Origin: Mycoplasmatota bacterium
GTDB taxonomy: Bacteria > Bacillota_I > Bacilli_A > RF39 > UBA660
NCBI GenBank assembly: GCA_022771205.1
Contig: JALFCF010000003.1
Location: 126,269 to 190,268 of the forward strand
Direction of reading: 5' to 3'
Length of the DNA: 64,000 nucleotides
A model generated the notes under the pieces. The model was not told the origin of the DNA. It saw only the letters and a list, made by a program, of their open reading frames with translations, and did not search any database. A program made the position numbers and the translations under genes. Every line of letters starts with the position of its first letter. Positions within the stretch are counted from its first letter, which is position 1. Shown here piece by piece: positions 15,371 through 24,152 of the stretch.

Positions 15371-17302
15371 ATGAAAGAATTTGGATTTATAAGAGTAGGA
15401 GCCATTGTTAATAAATTAGTTTTAGCTAATCCATTAGAAAATGCTAAAGAAATCATTAAAGAAATAAAAAACGCTAATAAACTAGGTGTATCCATCGTAG
15501 TAACACCAGAATTATCCTTAACTGGTTATACTTGTGGTGATTTGTTCTTGCAAGATAAATTGTTAAATGACAGTGAAAAAGCTTTAGAAGAAGTTCTAGA
15601 ACAAACTAAAAATATTGATATTATATCAATACTAGGAATGCCAATAAAACATGATAACCAACTATTTAATTGTGCTATTGTAATTAGTAAAGGGAAAATT
15701 TTAGGAATTATCCCTAAAACTTACATTCCAAACTATCAAGAATTCTATGAAGCAAGATGGTTTTCTTCTAGCAAAGATTTAAAGAGTTATAATATCGAAA
15801 TATTGGGACAAACTGTACCAATAACTACCAATATCTTATTCCAAGATAAATCATTGAAAGAAGCATCCTTTGCTATTGAAATATGTGAAGATTTATGGAC
15901 AGTAAATCCACCAAGTAATAATCATGCTTTAGCTGGTGCAACTATGATTTTCAATTTATCAAGCAGTAATGAATTGATAGGAAAACAAGAATATCGTAAG
16001 AGCTTAGTATCTAGTCAATCAGCTAGAACAATCTCTGCTTATATTTATACATCAAGTGGTGTTATGGAATCTACATCAGATATCTTATTTGGCGGTGCTA
16101 GTATGATTTACGAAAACGGATCTAAATTGGCAGAAAACAAACGCTTTGAAATAGATAGTAATATAATTACTGCCGATATTGATATTTTAAAATTAGCAAA
16201 CGATCGCAGAAAAAACAGAAGTTATATGAACATGGCTTCTAACACAGATTATATTATTGTTGAAGTAGATATGGCGAATTCTATAAAAACTTTACAAAGA
16301 GATTACAAAGAATATCCATTTGTTCCATCTAACGAACAAGAAAGAAACAAAAGATGTGAAGAAATTATTGAAATTCAGTCTAGCGCTCTCGCTAGAAGAT
16401 TACTTCAGTTAAAAAATCCAAAATGTGTTATTGGTATGAGTGGTGGTCTAGATTCTACATTAGCTTATTTAGTAATTATTAAAGCCTTTGAAAAATTAAA
16501 CAGAGATAATAAAGATATTATTGGTATTACAATGCCTGGTTTTGGTACTACCGATAGAACTTATCAAAACGCAGTAGATCTTATTAAAGAGTATGGAGCG
16601 ACATTAAAAGAAATTAGTATAAAAGAAGCCTCTCTTCTTCACATGAAAGACATTGGTCTGCCAGAAACTGATAGAAGTATTACCTATGAAAATATACAAG
16701 CGAGAGAACGTACTCAAATATTAATGGATGTTGCTAATATGGAAAATGGATTGGTAATAGGAACCGGTGATCTATCAGAACTAGCATTAGGATGGTGTAC
16801 ATATAATGGAGATCATATGAGTATGTATGCAGTAAACACTTCTATTCCAAAAACTCTGGTCCGTTATTTAGTAGCTTGGGTAAAAGATACAACTACTGGC
16901 AAAAAGAAAGAAGTACTACAAGACATATTAAACACTCCAATTTCTCCAGAACTATTGCCACCAGATGAAGCCGGAAATATTTTACAAAAAACAGAATCAA
17001 GCATTGGACCATATGTATTACATGACTTTTTCTTATTCCATTTCTTAAGGTACGGAGCTACTCCTAGAAAAATCTACACATTAGCTAAATATACATTTAA
17101 AAATAGCTTTTCAACTGACGAAATAAAGAAATGGTTAAAAGTATTTATTAAACGTTTCTTTACCCAGCAGTTCAAAAGAAATTGTATCCCTGATGGAATA
17201 AAAGTAGGAAGCATCAGTTTATCACCAAGAGGCGATTTACGTATGCCAAGCGATGCTAATATGGAAGCTTGGTTAAAAGAAATTGATGAACTAGATAATT
17301 AA
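15371..17302 (+). CDS. nadE: Glutamine-dependent NAD+ synthetase
   Basis: The 643-aa protein joins an N-terminal nitrilase-type glutaminase (about 1-270) to a C-terminal NAD synthetase. The glutaminase triad is visible as Glu in TPELSLTGYTCGD, Lys in IIPKTYIPNYQEFYE and Cys in FAIEICEDLW. The synthetase ATP-binding P-loop is GMSGGLDSTLA (near 358) and the adenylation loop is GTGDLSELALGW. It makes the last step, deamido-NAD to NAD, using glutamine. AAAAGGAG precedes the ATG. It closes the first NAD unit and is followed by a strong terminator. Confidence 0.96.
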   Translation: MKEFGFIRVGAIVNKLVLANPLENAKEIIKEIKNANKLGVSIVVTPELSLTGYTCGDLFLQDKLLNDSEKALEEVLEQTKNIDIISILGMPIKHDNQLFNCAIVISKGKILGIIPKTYIPNYQEFYEARWFSSSKDLKSYNIEILGQTVPITTNILFQDKSLKEASFAIEICEDLWTVNPPSNNHALAGATMIFNLSSSNELIGKQEYRKSLVSSQSARTISAYIYTSSGVMESTSDILFGGASMIYENGSKLAENKRFEIDSNIITADIDILKLANDRRKNRSYMNMASNTDYIIVEVDMANSIKTLQRDYKEYPFVPSNEQERNKRCEEIIEIQSSALARRLLQLKNPKCVIGMSGGLDSTLAYLVIIKAFEKLNRDNKDIIGITMPGFGTTDRTYQNAVDLIKEYGATLKEISIKEASLLHMKDIGLPETDRSITYENIQARERTQILMDVANMENGLVIGTGDLSELALGWCTYNGDHMSMYAVNTSIPKTLVRYLVAWVKDTTTGKKKEVLQDILNTPISPELLPPDEAGNILQKTESSIGPYVLHDFFLFHFLRYGATPRKIYTLAKYTFKNSFSTDEIKKWLKVFIKRFFTQQFKRNCIPDGIKVGSISLSPRGDLRMPSDANMEAWLKEIDELDN

Positions 17303-17334
17303 GTTTGAATTTTCAAGATTTATATATAAAAATG

Positions 17335-17369
17335 AAAAAGGAATCTCTATCCAATCGAGATTCTTTTTT
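17335..17369 (+). terminator. Terminator after nadE
   Basis: GAATCTC (17341-17347) pairs with GAGATTC (17357-17363), extended by A-rich and T-rich flanks, with a run of T after the stem. Confidence 0.85.
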
Positions 17370-17389
17370 ACTAAAAAGTGAAAAAAGTA

Positions 17390-17425
17390 TTGACAAAAAA
17401 TATAGATATTAATATAATGTTAATA
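17390..17425 (+). promoter_or_regulatory. Second NAD-cluster promoter with proposed NrtR operator
   Basis: TTGACA (17390-17395), 17-bp spacer, TATAAT (17413-17418), with ATATTAATA (17406-17414) and ATGTTAATA (17417-17425) at an 11-bp period. The sequence from -35 to +1 is nearly identical to the pncA promoter, and a hairpin CAGAT/ATCTG (17427-17442) follows at the transcript start, different in sequence but equal in place. Confidence 0.75.
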
Positions 17426-17460
17426 ACAGATGAACAAATCTGCAAAACTTTTATAAAATG

Positions 17461-17477
17461 ATATTAACAAATTAATA
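17461..17477 (+). promoter_or_regulatory. Degenerate NrtR-type repeat in the leader
   Basis: ATATTAACA followed closely by AAATTAATA, in the position equivalent to the second operator before pncA but with a shortened period. Confidence 0.4.
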
Positions 17478-17496
17478 AAAAGAAAGAAAGGCTATT

Positions 17497-17901
17497 ATGG
17501 AAATGACAATTAGCAAAGCACAAGCAGAAAAAATTTTAACAACATATTATAAAACAAAAGAAGATATTGACGGAAAGGTAGAAATGAAAACTAAAAAAGA
17601 ACAGGTAGGGTATTATACTTGTGAACATATGTCAGCCGTGACTACTTTTGAACTTTCTGGTACAATCAATCTTTTAGGAACAGAAATACTTGTAAAAAGA
17701 GTTATACCTTTTGAAGAATATGAAGGTATCTTTAAAGACATATTAGCAGAGCAGGGGTATGAAATAAATAAACTATGGATTGATAATGGTATAAACACAG
17801 AATGGACAGGATGGGGTCCAACGGAACATAGAGAACAAAAGACGTATTGTAATGGAATCAAAATAGAAGCAAAAAGGCAAGTAAAGGAATTTAGAAGATA
17901 A
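17497..17901 (+). CDS. Unknown 134-aa protein under NAD-cluster control
   Basis: I do not recognise this protein. It is soluble, rich in beta-prone segments (TTFELSGTINLLG, EILVKRVIPFEEYEG) and ends with a Trp-rich stretch NTEWTGWGPTEHREQ and a basic tail. No catalytic motif stands out. It is the first gene of the unit whose promoter duplicates that of pncA, and another repeat pair lies between it and the PRPP synthetase gene. Its place makes a role in nicotinamide, nicotinate or PRPP metabolism, or in sensing them, likely. The start is supported by GAAAGG 8 bases before the ATG. Confidence 0.7.
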   Translation: MEMTISKAQAEKILTTYYKTKEDIDGKVEMKTKKEQVGYYTCEHMSAVTTFELSGTINLLGTEILVKRVIPFEEYEGIFKDILAEQGYEINKLWIDNGINTEWTGWGPTEHREQKTYCNGIKIEAKRQVKEFRR

Positions 17902-17918
17902 TATTTTTTTAAAACAAG

Positions 17919-17938
17919 ATATTAACATAACGATAATA
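17919..17938 (+). promoter_or_regulatory. NrtR-type repeat before the PRPP synthetase gene
   Basis: ATATTAACA (17919-17927) and ACGATAATA (17930-17938) keep the 11-bp period but have drifted; they end next to the AGAGGTG ribosome site. Confidence 0.45.
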
Positions 17939-17950
17939 AGAGGTGATATA

Positions 17951-19021
17951 ATGAATAACATAAAAATAGTAGCTTTAGATAACATCAAAGAAATTGGTCT
18001 AGAGGTAAACGTCAAATTAAATAAATTAAGAAAAACAAATAAAAATTATATTTTAGATATCAATGCCAGTAGATTTTCAAATGGTGAAGGTAAAGTCAAA
18101 ATAGAAGAATCAATCAGAGAAAAAGACATTTATTTATTAGCAGACGTAGGAAATTATGGAATAACTTATAATATGCATGGATTTACTCATCATATGGCTC
18201 CTGATGAACATTTTCAAGATATCAAAAGAACAATATCAGCAATTTCAGGCTACTCAGAAAAAGTAACTTTAATCATGCCTTTACTATATCAATCAAGACA
18301 ACATAAAAGAAAAGGTAGAGAGTCAGCAGATTGTGCAATTGCTTTACAAGAACTACAAAATCTTGGAGTTGATCACATTATTACTTTTGATGCCCATGAC
18401 CCAACAATTTCTAACGCCATTCCGAATTTACCATTTGAAAATATTTATCCAACGAACACAATTTTAGAAGAGTTATTAACAAAAGAAGAATTAAAAAACA
18501 TTCTAGTAATTAGTCCAGATATGGGAGCAACAGAAAGAGCCAGATATTTTGCTGAAATGTTAGATACTAATGTTGGAGCATTTTATAAAAGACGAGATTT
18601 GACTAAAGTAGTAAATGGGAAAAATCCTATTATAGAACATACCTACATGGGTCCTTCTGTAAAAGGATGCGATGTATTAATAGTAGATGATATGATAGCA
18701 AGTGGTACTTCAATGCTAGAAGTAGGAGAAAGATTAAAACATGATGGTGCAAGAAAAGTATTCTTTATTTCTACATTTTCCTTATTCACAGAAGGAATAG
18801 ATATGTTTGACACTGCCTATAAAAACCATTGCTTTGATAAACTATACACCACAAACTTGTCATATATTCCAGATGAATATAAGAAAAAAGAATGGCTAAG
18901 TACAGTAAATTGTTCAAATAACATCGCTGAAATAATCAATACATTACATGAAGGAACATCCCTTAAAGAGTTAAATAGCAAAGAAAAAATATTAACTTTA
19001 AGAAAGGAGAAAAATCTATGA
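17951..19021 (+). CDS. prs: Ribose-phosphate diphosphokinase (PRPP synthetase)
   Basis: The 356-aa protein has two phosphoribosyltransferase-type domains. The N-terminal domain shows LLYQSRQHKRKGRESADCA in place of the usual PY.RQDK flexible loop, the middle has ITFDAHDPTISN (divalent-metal loop), and the PRPP-binding loop is DVLIVDDMIASGTSM (about 235-249). It is longer and more divergent than the housekeeping enzyme, suggesting a dedicated copy. PRPP is the co-substrate of pncB, which explains its place in the NAD cluster. The stop overlaps the ATG of nadD (ATGA), so the two are coupled. Confidence 0.88.
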   Translation: MNNIKIVALDNIKEIGLEVNVKLNKLRKTNKNYILDINASRFSNGEGKVKIEESIREKDIYLLADVGNYGITYNMHGFTHHMAPDEHFQDIKRTISAISGYSEKVTLIMPLLYQSRQHKRKGRESADCAIALQELQNLGVDHIITFDAHDPTISNAIPNLPFENIYPTNTILEELLTKEELKNILVISPDMGATERARYFAEMLDTNVGAFYKRRDLTKVVNGKNPIIEHTYMGPSVKGCDVLIVDDMIASGTSMLEVGERLKHDGARKVFFISTFSLFTEGIDMFDTAYKNHCFDKLYTTNLSYIPDEYKKKEWLSTVNCSNNIAEIINTLHEGTSLKELNSKEKILTLRKEKNL

Positions 19022-19644
19022 AAATAGGTGTATTTGGAGGAAGTTTTAATCCACCACACAAAATGCATAAAAAAATCGCGAAAAATCTGATAAAAAAAGG
19101 TTATGTAGATAAAGTAATCTTTGTACCAACTGGAACTAAATACGAATACAAAACGAACTTAATATCAAATGAAAAAAGAGTAGCCATGTTATCACTAATG
19201 ATAGAAAAAGAAAAAAATATGTTAATTAGTAAATATGAATTACAAGAAAAAGCAATATATACATACGAAACTTTAAAACATTTAAGAAAAAAATATAAAA
19301 ACGATGATATTTATTTCATATGTGGTACAGACAATTTAAGTTATATCGATAAATGGAAACACGGTAAAGAAATTCTAGAAAATTATAAAATATTGGTTAT
19401 CAAAAGAAACACCGACAAGATTGCACCACTACTAGAAAAATATAAGCAATACAAGAAAAACATCATTGTTACAACAATAAAAGAAAATGCCATTTCATCA
19501 ACTAAAATAAGAACTTATTTAAATAAAAATAACAACTTAAAAGCTAGATTATATATTAATAAAACAGTTTATAACTATATTAAACAGAACAAATTATATA
19601 ATCCTGAAAAAGAAAATATCTATTACATGATTAAAAGTTATTAA
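19018..19644 (+). CDS. nadD: Nicotinate-nucleotide adenylyltransferase
   Basis: The 208-aa nucleotidyltransferase converts NaMN and ATP to deamido-NAD. It starts with IGVFGGSFNPPHKMH, holding the ATP-binding GxFxPxHxxH signature, and has the C-terminal ISSTKIR motif (in ENAISSTKIRTYL). ICGTDNLSYIDKWK matches the nicotinate-site segment. It overlaps prs by 4 bp and has AAAGGAG in the end of that gene. Length is normal. The HD-domain YqeK that often follows nadD is absent; pncC comes next after 70 bp. Confidence 0.92.
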   Translation: MKIGVFGGSFNPPHKMHKKIAKNLIKKGYVDKVIFVPTGTKYEYKTNLISNEKRVAMLSLMIEKEKNMLISKYELQEKAIYTYETLKHLRKKYKNDDIYFICGTDNLSYIDKWKHGKEILENYKILVIKRNTDKIAPLLEKYKQYKKNIIVTTIKENAISSTKIRTYLNKNNNLKARLYINKTVYNYIKQNKLYNPEKENIYYMIKSY

Positions 19645-19714
19645 AAATATGATAAAGTAGAATTAAATATAAAAAAATAGATATTTTAATAATAGAAAGT
19701 AAAGGAGAAAAAAC

Positions 19715-20188
19715 ATGGATTTTAAAGAAATAATACATATTTTACAAAAAGAAAGAAAAACAATTGCCACTATGGAGTCATGTACTGGAGGTGGTGTTGC
19801 TAATGCAATTACAAATTGTGAAGGAGCAAGTGAAGTATTAAAATTTAGTGCTGTTACTTATTCAAATGAATATAAAATAAAAATGGGTGTATCCAGTGAA
19901 GTCATCGACAAATTTACAGTTTATAGTATGGAAACAGCAGATGAGATGAGTAAAAATATTACTAAGTTTGCTAAAAGTGATTATGGTGTTGGCATTACAG
20001 GACAATTAAATAGACAAGATCCTGCAAACCCAGTAGGAAAAGACAATGTTGTCTATGTTAGTATTTATGATAGTAAAAATAATAAATATTATAGAGATAC
20101 TATGGAAGTTCATAAAGAAAGTAGAAAGCTTAATAAAGAACATGTAATTGAAAGAATTATCGAAATGTTGCTAGAAATATTAAAATAG
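19715..20188 (+). CDS. pncC: Nicotinamide-nucleotide amidohydrolase, CinA C-terminal family
   Basis: The 157-aa protein is a stand-alone CinA C-terminal domain that deamidates NMN to NaMN, recycling the product of NAD-consuming ligase. The catalytic stretch is TMESCTGGGVANAIT (residues 19-33), with the family pieces AVTYSNEYKIKMGV and GVGITGQLNR. The usual GPGG after ITG is replaced by GQLNRQDP, a divergence worth noting. AAAGGAG precedes the ATG. A single partial ATATT-TTAATA element lies upstream at 19680-19692, but no full repeat pair. Confidence 0.88.
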   Translation: MDFKEIIHILQKERKTIATMESCTGGGVANAITNCEGASEVLKFSAVTYSNEYKIKMGVSSEVIDKFTVYSMETADEMSKNITKFAKSDYGVGITGQLNRQDPANPVGKDNVVYVSIYDSKNNKYYRDTMEVHKESRKLNKEHVIERIIEMLLEILK

Positions 20189-20242
20189 CGACATTTTTTC
20201 TAAAATATGTTATAATCAATCTATAAATAAGAGGTGATTAAG

Positions 20243-21073
20243 TTGAAGAAAGAATATAAAACAGAGGAAGAATTTTTAAAAGATTACAATCCAAAAGATT
20301 TTGACCAATTATCAATGACTTCAGATATATTATTAATTAGCGTTTCAGATGAAGAAAGTAATAATTATCGCAAAACAAGTAAAAAAATGATGAGCATCCT
20401 ATTAGTAAAAAGAGATGATTACCCCTATAAAGGTAAATGGTGTCTACCAGGTGGTTTTTTAAATCCTAAAAAAGAAACCCTTGAAGATTGTGCTAAAAGA
20501 GTATTAAAAACAGAAACAAATCTATCTAATATTTACTTAGAACAATTATATACTTATGATGCAATAGATAGAGATCCAAGAACAAGAGTAGTATCAACTT
20601 CTTATATTGCTTTAGTAGATAAAAACAAATTAACTGAAATGATTAACCCAAATGCATCTTGGTTTGATGTTGTACTTTTAGAAGAAAAAAATAATGTAGT
20701 AGACATTACATTAGATAATGGAAAAGATACAATCCATCTAGCAATCAAAAAAGAATTAAGAGAAAAAACAACTGACAGATATCGTTTTGTAGAAGTTAAA
20801 AATGATGCTTTAGCCTTTGATCACGCACTAGTTATATTAGCTGGCCTTGAACGATTAAAAAATAAACTTAACTATACTGATATCGTCTTTAATATGATGC
20901 CAGAATACTTCACATTGGGTGAGTTACAACAAGTATATGAAGTAATACTAAATAAAAAGTTATTAGATCCAGCATTTAGAAGAATTATAGCTAGTAAAGT
21001 AACAAAAACTAAAAAGATGAAAACTGGAGAAGGACATCGTCCATCAGCATTATTTAAGTATAAAGGGAAATAG
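20243..21073 (+). CDS. nrtR: NrtR-type regulator (Nudix-like domain plus winged helix)
   Basis: The protein (276 aa from this start) has an N-terminal Nudix-fold domain (about 25-165) with LLVKRDDYPYKGKWCLPGGF but a broken Nudix box (KKETLEDCAKRVLKTETNL), so it binds rather than cleaves its ligand. The C-terminal domain (about 200-276) is the NrtR winged helix: FDHALVILAGLERLKNKLNY, PEYFTLGELQQVYEVIL, FRRIIAS and a final GEGHRPSALFKY. NrtR represses NAD genes and is released by ADP-ribose-type metabolites. TTG at 20243 is chosen because the AGAGGTG ribosome site overlaps the in-frame GTG at 20234. The stop touches the ATG of nadK. Confidence 0.88.
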   Translation: MKKEYKTEEEFLKDYNPKDFDQLSMTSDILLISVSDEESNNYRKTSKKMMSILLVKRDDYPYKGKWCLPGGFLNPKKETLEDCAKRVLKTETNLSNIYLEQLYTYDAIDRDPRTRVVSTSYIALVDKNKLTEMINPNASWFDVVLLEEKNNVVDITLDNGKDTIHLAIKKELREKTTDRYRFVEVKNDALAFDHALVILAGLERLKNKLNYTDIVFNMMPEYFTLGELQQVYEVILNKKLLDPAFRRIIASKVTKTKKMKTGEGHRPSALFKYKGK

Positions 21074-21865
21074 ATGAAAAAAATAAGATTATTCGTAAAT
21101 AATAACGAAAGATCATTAGAAGTTGCTAAAAACATTCAAGAAAAATTAGAAAAGAAAAATTTTCAAATTGTTGATGAAGATTACGAAATAGCCATTGCCA
21201 TAGGTGGAGATGGTTCTTTTCTAAGAATGGTAAAAGAAGCTAATTTCAATGATAAATGTATTTATGTAGGAATTAATGCTGGAACATTAGGTTTTGCTCA
21301 AGAAATCAATCTAGATGAAATAAATGAATTTGTTAAAGTCTTAGAACGTGATGAATATAAAATAGAAGAAATTGGTATTGCTGAAATAGAAATAATCACA
21401 CCAGACAGCTGTTCAAAACAACTAGCATTAAATGAACTGGTCGTTAGGGATTTAGATTTAAATACAACAAACTTAAAAATAGAAGTGGAAAATAACTTAC
21501 TAGAAAACTATGTAGGAGATGGTATTTTAATATCCACATCTTTTGGATCTACTGCTTACAATTTAAGCTTTGGTGGAAGCATTGTTTACAATACCTTTCA
21601 TACATTACAAATAACGCCTATTGCTCCATTAAATAATAAAACTTACAGAAACCTATTAAACTCGGTTATTATTCCAAGTAACAAAGAAATTATAATTACC
21701 CCAGAAAATAGGACTAAAGATTTATTAATTACTATCGATGGAGATAATAATGAATATAAAAAAGTTGAAAAAATTAGTGTAAAAGTAGAAGAGAGAACAA
21801 TTAAAGTATTTAGAAAAAAAGATTATAATTTTATTGATAAAATAAACAATAAATTTTTAAAATAA
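21074..21865 (+). CDS. nadK: NAD kinase
   Basis: The 263-aa enzyme phosphorylates NAD to NADP. The kinase GGDG motif is in IAIAIGGDGSFLRMV (about 41-47), followed by GINAGTLGFAQE, the substrate-binding NELVVRD and the nucleotide-site segment GDGILISTSFGSTAYNLSFGG (about 149-170). Length is typical of Gram-positive enzymes. It starts directly after the nrtR stop codon, so the two are co-translated. Confidence 0.95.
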   Translation: MKKIRLFVNNNERSLEVAKNIQEKLEKKNFQIVDEDYEIAIAIGGDGSFLRMVKEANFNDKCIYVGINAGTLGFAQEINLDEINEFVKVLERDEYKIEEIGIAEIEIITPDSCSKQLALNELVVRDLDLNTTNLKIEVENNLLENYVGDGILISTSFGSTAYNLSFGGSIVYNTFHTLQITPIAPLNNKTYRNLLNSVIIPSNKEIIITPENRTKDLLITIDGDNNEYKKVEKISVKVEERTIKVFRKKDYNFIDKINNKFLK

Positions 21866-21889
21866 ACAAAAGATTGAAAAGGGTGTATT

Positions 21890-22393
21890 ATGAAACAACG
21901 TGGTTTTAAAGCTTTTAATAAAAATATGGAAAATCAATATGGTATAAAATTTGAAGAAGGAAAAATTTATACTATTCCAGAACATATTATATTAACCAAA
22001 GGTACTAAGGGTACAGGTTTTCATTACACTCCCAATTTAGAAGATACGCTACGCTATGTAGATGGTATGATTGAAGAAATCAAAATAGCTAGCGTAACAG
22101 CCAGCAAAGAAATTATTAGCTTCGATGATGAATATAATGGTTATTTTGATATCAGTGCCGCAAGAGAGATATCAATCGATCATATATTATCAAGAGAAGA
22201 AATTATGACGTATATGCTAAATAGACATAGTTTAGCAATGAAAAGGTTTATTCAAGGATTTAAATTAACCCCAGAAGAAATAAAACAAATTAGAGAAAAA
22301 TTTAACAACGATGTTGCAATTGATTTAGCAATTTCTTATTATCAAGAAAAAGATAAAGATGCCTACAAAAAATTTTATAAAAGAAAGAAATAA
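21890..22393 (+). CDS. Hypothetical protein, 167 aa, resembling DUF7666-type proteins
   Basis: The N-terminus (RGFKAFNKNMENQYGIKFEEGKIY) resembles the phage-associated family that begins with a KAFdkdm..rgfqYevGKtYe pattern, later named DUF7666, but the usual Cys/His-rich middle is missing. The middle (TASKEIISFDDEYNGYFDISAAREISIDHIL) looks like a short beta-solenoid-like leaf and the C-terminus is helical and basic. It follows nadK by 24 bp and may share its transcript, but no functional link is evident. The family call is weak. Confidence 0.6.
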   Translation: MKQRGFKAFNKNMENQYGIKFEEGKIYTIPEHIILTKGTKGTGFHYTPNLEDTLRYVDGMIEEIKIASVTASKEIISFDDEYNGYFDISAAREISIDHILSREEIMTYMLNRHSLAMKRFIQGFKLTPEEIKQIREKFNNDVAIDLAISYYQEKDKDAYKKFYKRKK

Positions 22394-22431
22394 TTTAAAA
22401 GTAAAAATGAAATACTAATACTGGTGATACT

Positions 22432-23364
22432 ATGAAAATTAGATTAGGATACGCTTGTATTAGTGAAACACTAAATTCAAATTATAAGACATATACTTAC
22501 AGCAACTTTATCAAAGATAAAAACAAAAAGAAGTTAGAGGATATTATTACCTCTAATCTTTTTCATTTACAAGAATTATTAAAATATAATAATAAAAATA
22601 ATATTCACTTCTTTAGAATCTCTTCAAATTTAATTCCTTTAGCAACAAAAAAAGAAGTAAACATTAATTACTATACTAAGTATAAATCTAACTATTTAGA
22701 GTTAGAACAAGAAATAAAAAAGAATAATATGAGAGTTGATTTTCATCCCAGTGAATATTGCGTATTAAATAGTACTAAAAAAGAAGTAGTAGAACAAAGC
22801 ATCGACATACTAAAATATCACTATAATCTGCTTTGTTATTTAAAGGTAGAAAACCCACTATTAGTTTTACATATAGGAAGTAAAGAATTTGGAAAAGGAA
22901 AATCTTTAACAAGATTTGTAAATAATTTTAAAAAATTACCTAAAAACATTCAAAAAGTAATTGCTATCGAAAATGATGATAAATCATTTAATATAGAAGA
23001 TTGTATAAATTTATCTAAAAAAATAGATATCCCTATAATACTAGATTATCACCATCATACTTGTAATCCTAGTAGACAAAATATCAAAGAACTTTTACCC
23101 CAAATATTAAAAACTTGGAAGACTACACCAAAAATGCATTTTTCATCCCCTAAAAGCAAATTAAAAAAAGAATATCGTTCTCATAACGATTATATTAATA
23201 TAGATGAATTTATGTTGTTTTTAAATCTAATAAAAAAAGAACAAGTAGATATTGATATTATGATAGAAGCTAAGAAGAAAGATGAAGCTTTATTTAGACT
23301 TGTAAGAGAACTAAAGTATAAAAGTGATGTAATCTTTCTAGATGAAACAACTTTTGTGGTATAA
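22432..23364 (+). CDS. uvsE: UV damage endonuclease, UvsE/UVDE family
   Basis: The 310-aa protein is a TIM-barrel endonuclease that nicks 5' of UV photoproducts. Family landmarks are the start RLGYACISETLN, FFRISSNLIPLA, RVDFHPSEYCVLN, LVLHIGSKEFGK, AIENDDKSFN, the metal-site IILDYHHHTCN and KMHFSSPKS. All metal ligands of the family (His, Glu, Asp positions in these motifs) appear to be kept. The ATG follows GGTGAT. It is located between the NAD cluster and murI with no obvious operon partner. Confidence 0.92.
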   Translation: MKIRLGYACISETLNSNYKTYTYSNFIKDKNKKKLEDIITSNLFHLQELLKYNNKNNIHFFRISSNLIPLATKKEVNINYYTKYKSNYLELEQEIKKNNMRVDFHPSEYCVLNSTKKEVVEQSIDILKYHYNLLCYLKVENPLLVLHIGSKEFGKGKSLTRFVNNFKKLPKNIQKVIAIENDDKSFNIEDCINLSKKIDIPIILDYHHHTCNPSRQNIKELLPQILKTWKTTPKMHFSSPKSKLKKEYRSHNDYINIDEFMLFLNLIKKEQVDIDIMIEAKKKDEALFRLVRELKYKSDVIFLDETTFVV

Positions 23365-23387
23365 TACAGGAGAAAGGAAGAAGTAAA

Positions 23388-24104
23388 ATGAATCAAAAAA
23401 TAGGTATTCTAGACTCAGGTATAGGTGGAACAACTGTATTAGCAGAGATAAAAAAATTGTTACCTAAAGAAGATTACATTTATTATGCAGATAATAAAAA
23501 CAACCCTTATGGAGAAAAAACAGAAGAAGAGATTTATAAAATTGTAGATAATATCGTAAAATTTTTAATATATGATAAACATTGTAAAATGATAGTAATC
23601 GCTTGCAATACAGCAACAACGCGTTGTATGAAACAATTAAAAGAAAAATATAAAGATATCCCCTTTGTAGGAACTGTTCCTGCTATTAAAGTTGCTTGCG
23701 ACAATAATTATAAAAATACTCTAGTATTAGCAACACCAGCAACTATTGATTCTGAAAGAACCCACGAACTAATAAAAGAAAATAAAAAAATAGGTCAAGA
23801 AATAACTTTAATATCTTGTGATGGCCTTGCTAATGCTATAGAAACTAAAAATGAAGAAAAAATAAACGAAATATTAGAAAAAGTAAAGTATAAAACTAAA
23901 AATAAAAAGATAGATTCTATTGTTTTAGGATGTACGCATTACCCATTAATAAAAAAAGAAATTAATGAATTTTTTCCAAATACAATATTACTAGATGGTT
24001 CTTTAGGAGTTGCTAAACAAGTAAAAAGACTATTACACCAATATAATATAGAAAACCTAAACGGTACTGGTGAAGTAGAATTTATATATTCAAAAAAAAA
24101 TTAA
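23388..24104 (+). CDS. murI: Glutamate racemase
   Basis: The 238-aa enzyme makes D-glutamate for peptidoglycan. The first catalytic Cys is C73 (VIACNTAT), the second is in VLGCTHYPL (about 182), and the N-terminal IGILDSGIGGTTVL and YYADNKNNPYGEK motifs are intact. The start has AGGAAG upstream, and TATAAT lies in the end of uvsE. Presence of this gene shows the host makes a peptidoglycan wall. Confidence 0.94.
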   Translation: MNQKIGILDSGIGGTTVLAEIKKLLPKEDYIYYADNKNNPYGEKTEEEIYKIVDNIVKFLIYDKHCKMIVIACNTATTRCMKQLKEKYKDIPFVGTVPAIKVACDNNYKNTLVLATPATIDSERTHELIKENKKIGQEITLISCDGLANAIETKNEEKINEILEKVKYKTKNKKIDSIVLGCTHYPLIKKEINEFFPNTILLDGSLGVAKQVKRLLHQYNIENLNGTGEVEFIYSKKN

Positions 24105-24107
24105 AAA

Positions 24108-24136
24108 TTTACTCTTTTAATTTTTTGTAATATAAT
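24108..24136 (+). promoter_or_regulatory. Promoter of the acyltransferase/acyl-ligase operon
   Basis: TTTACT (24108-24113) and TATAAT (24131-24136) with a 17-bp spacer; AAGGTGAT follows 5 bases later as the ribosome site for the first gene. Confidence 0.7.
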
Positions 24137-24152
24137 TAATTAAGGTGATAAT

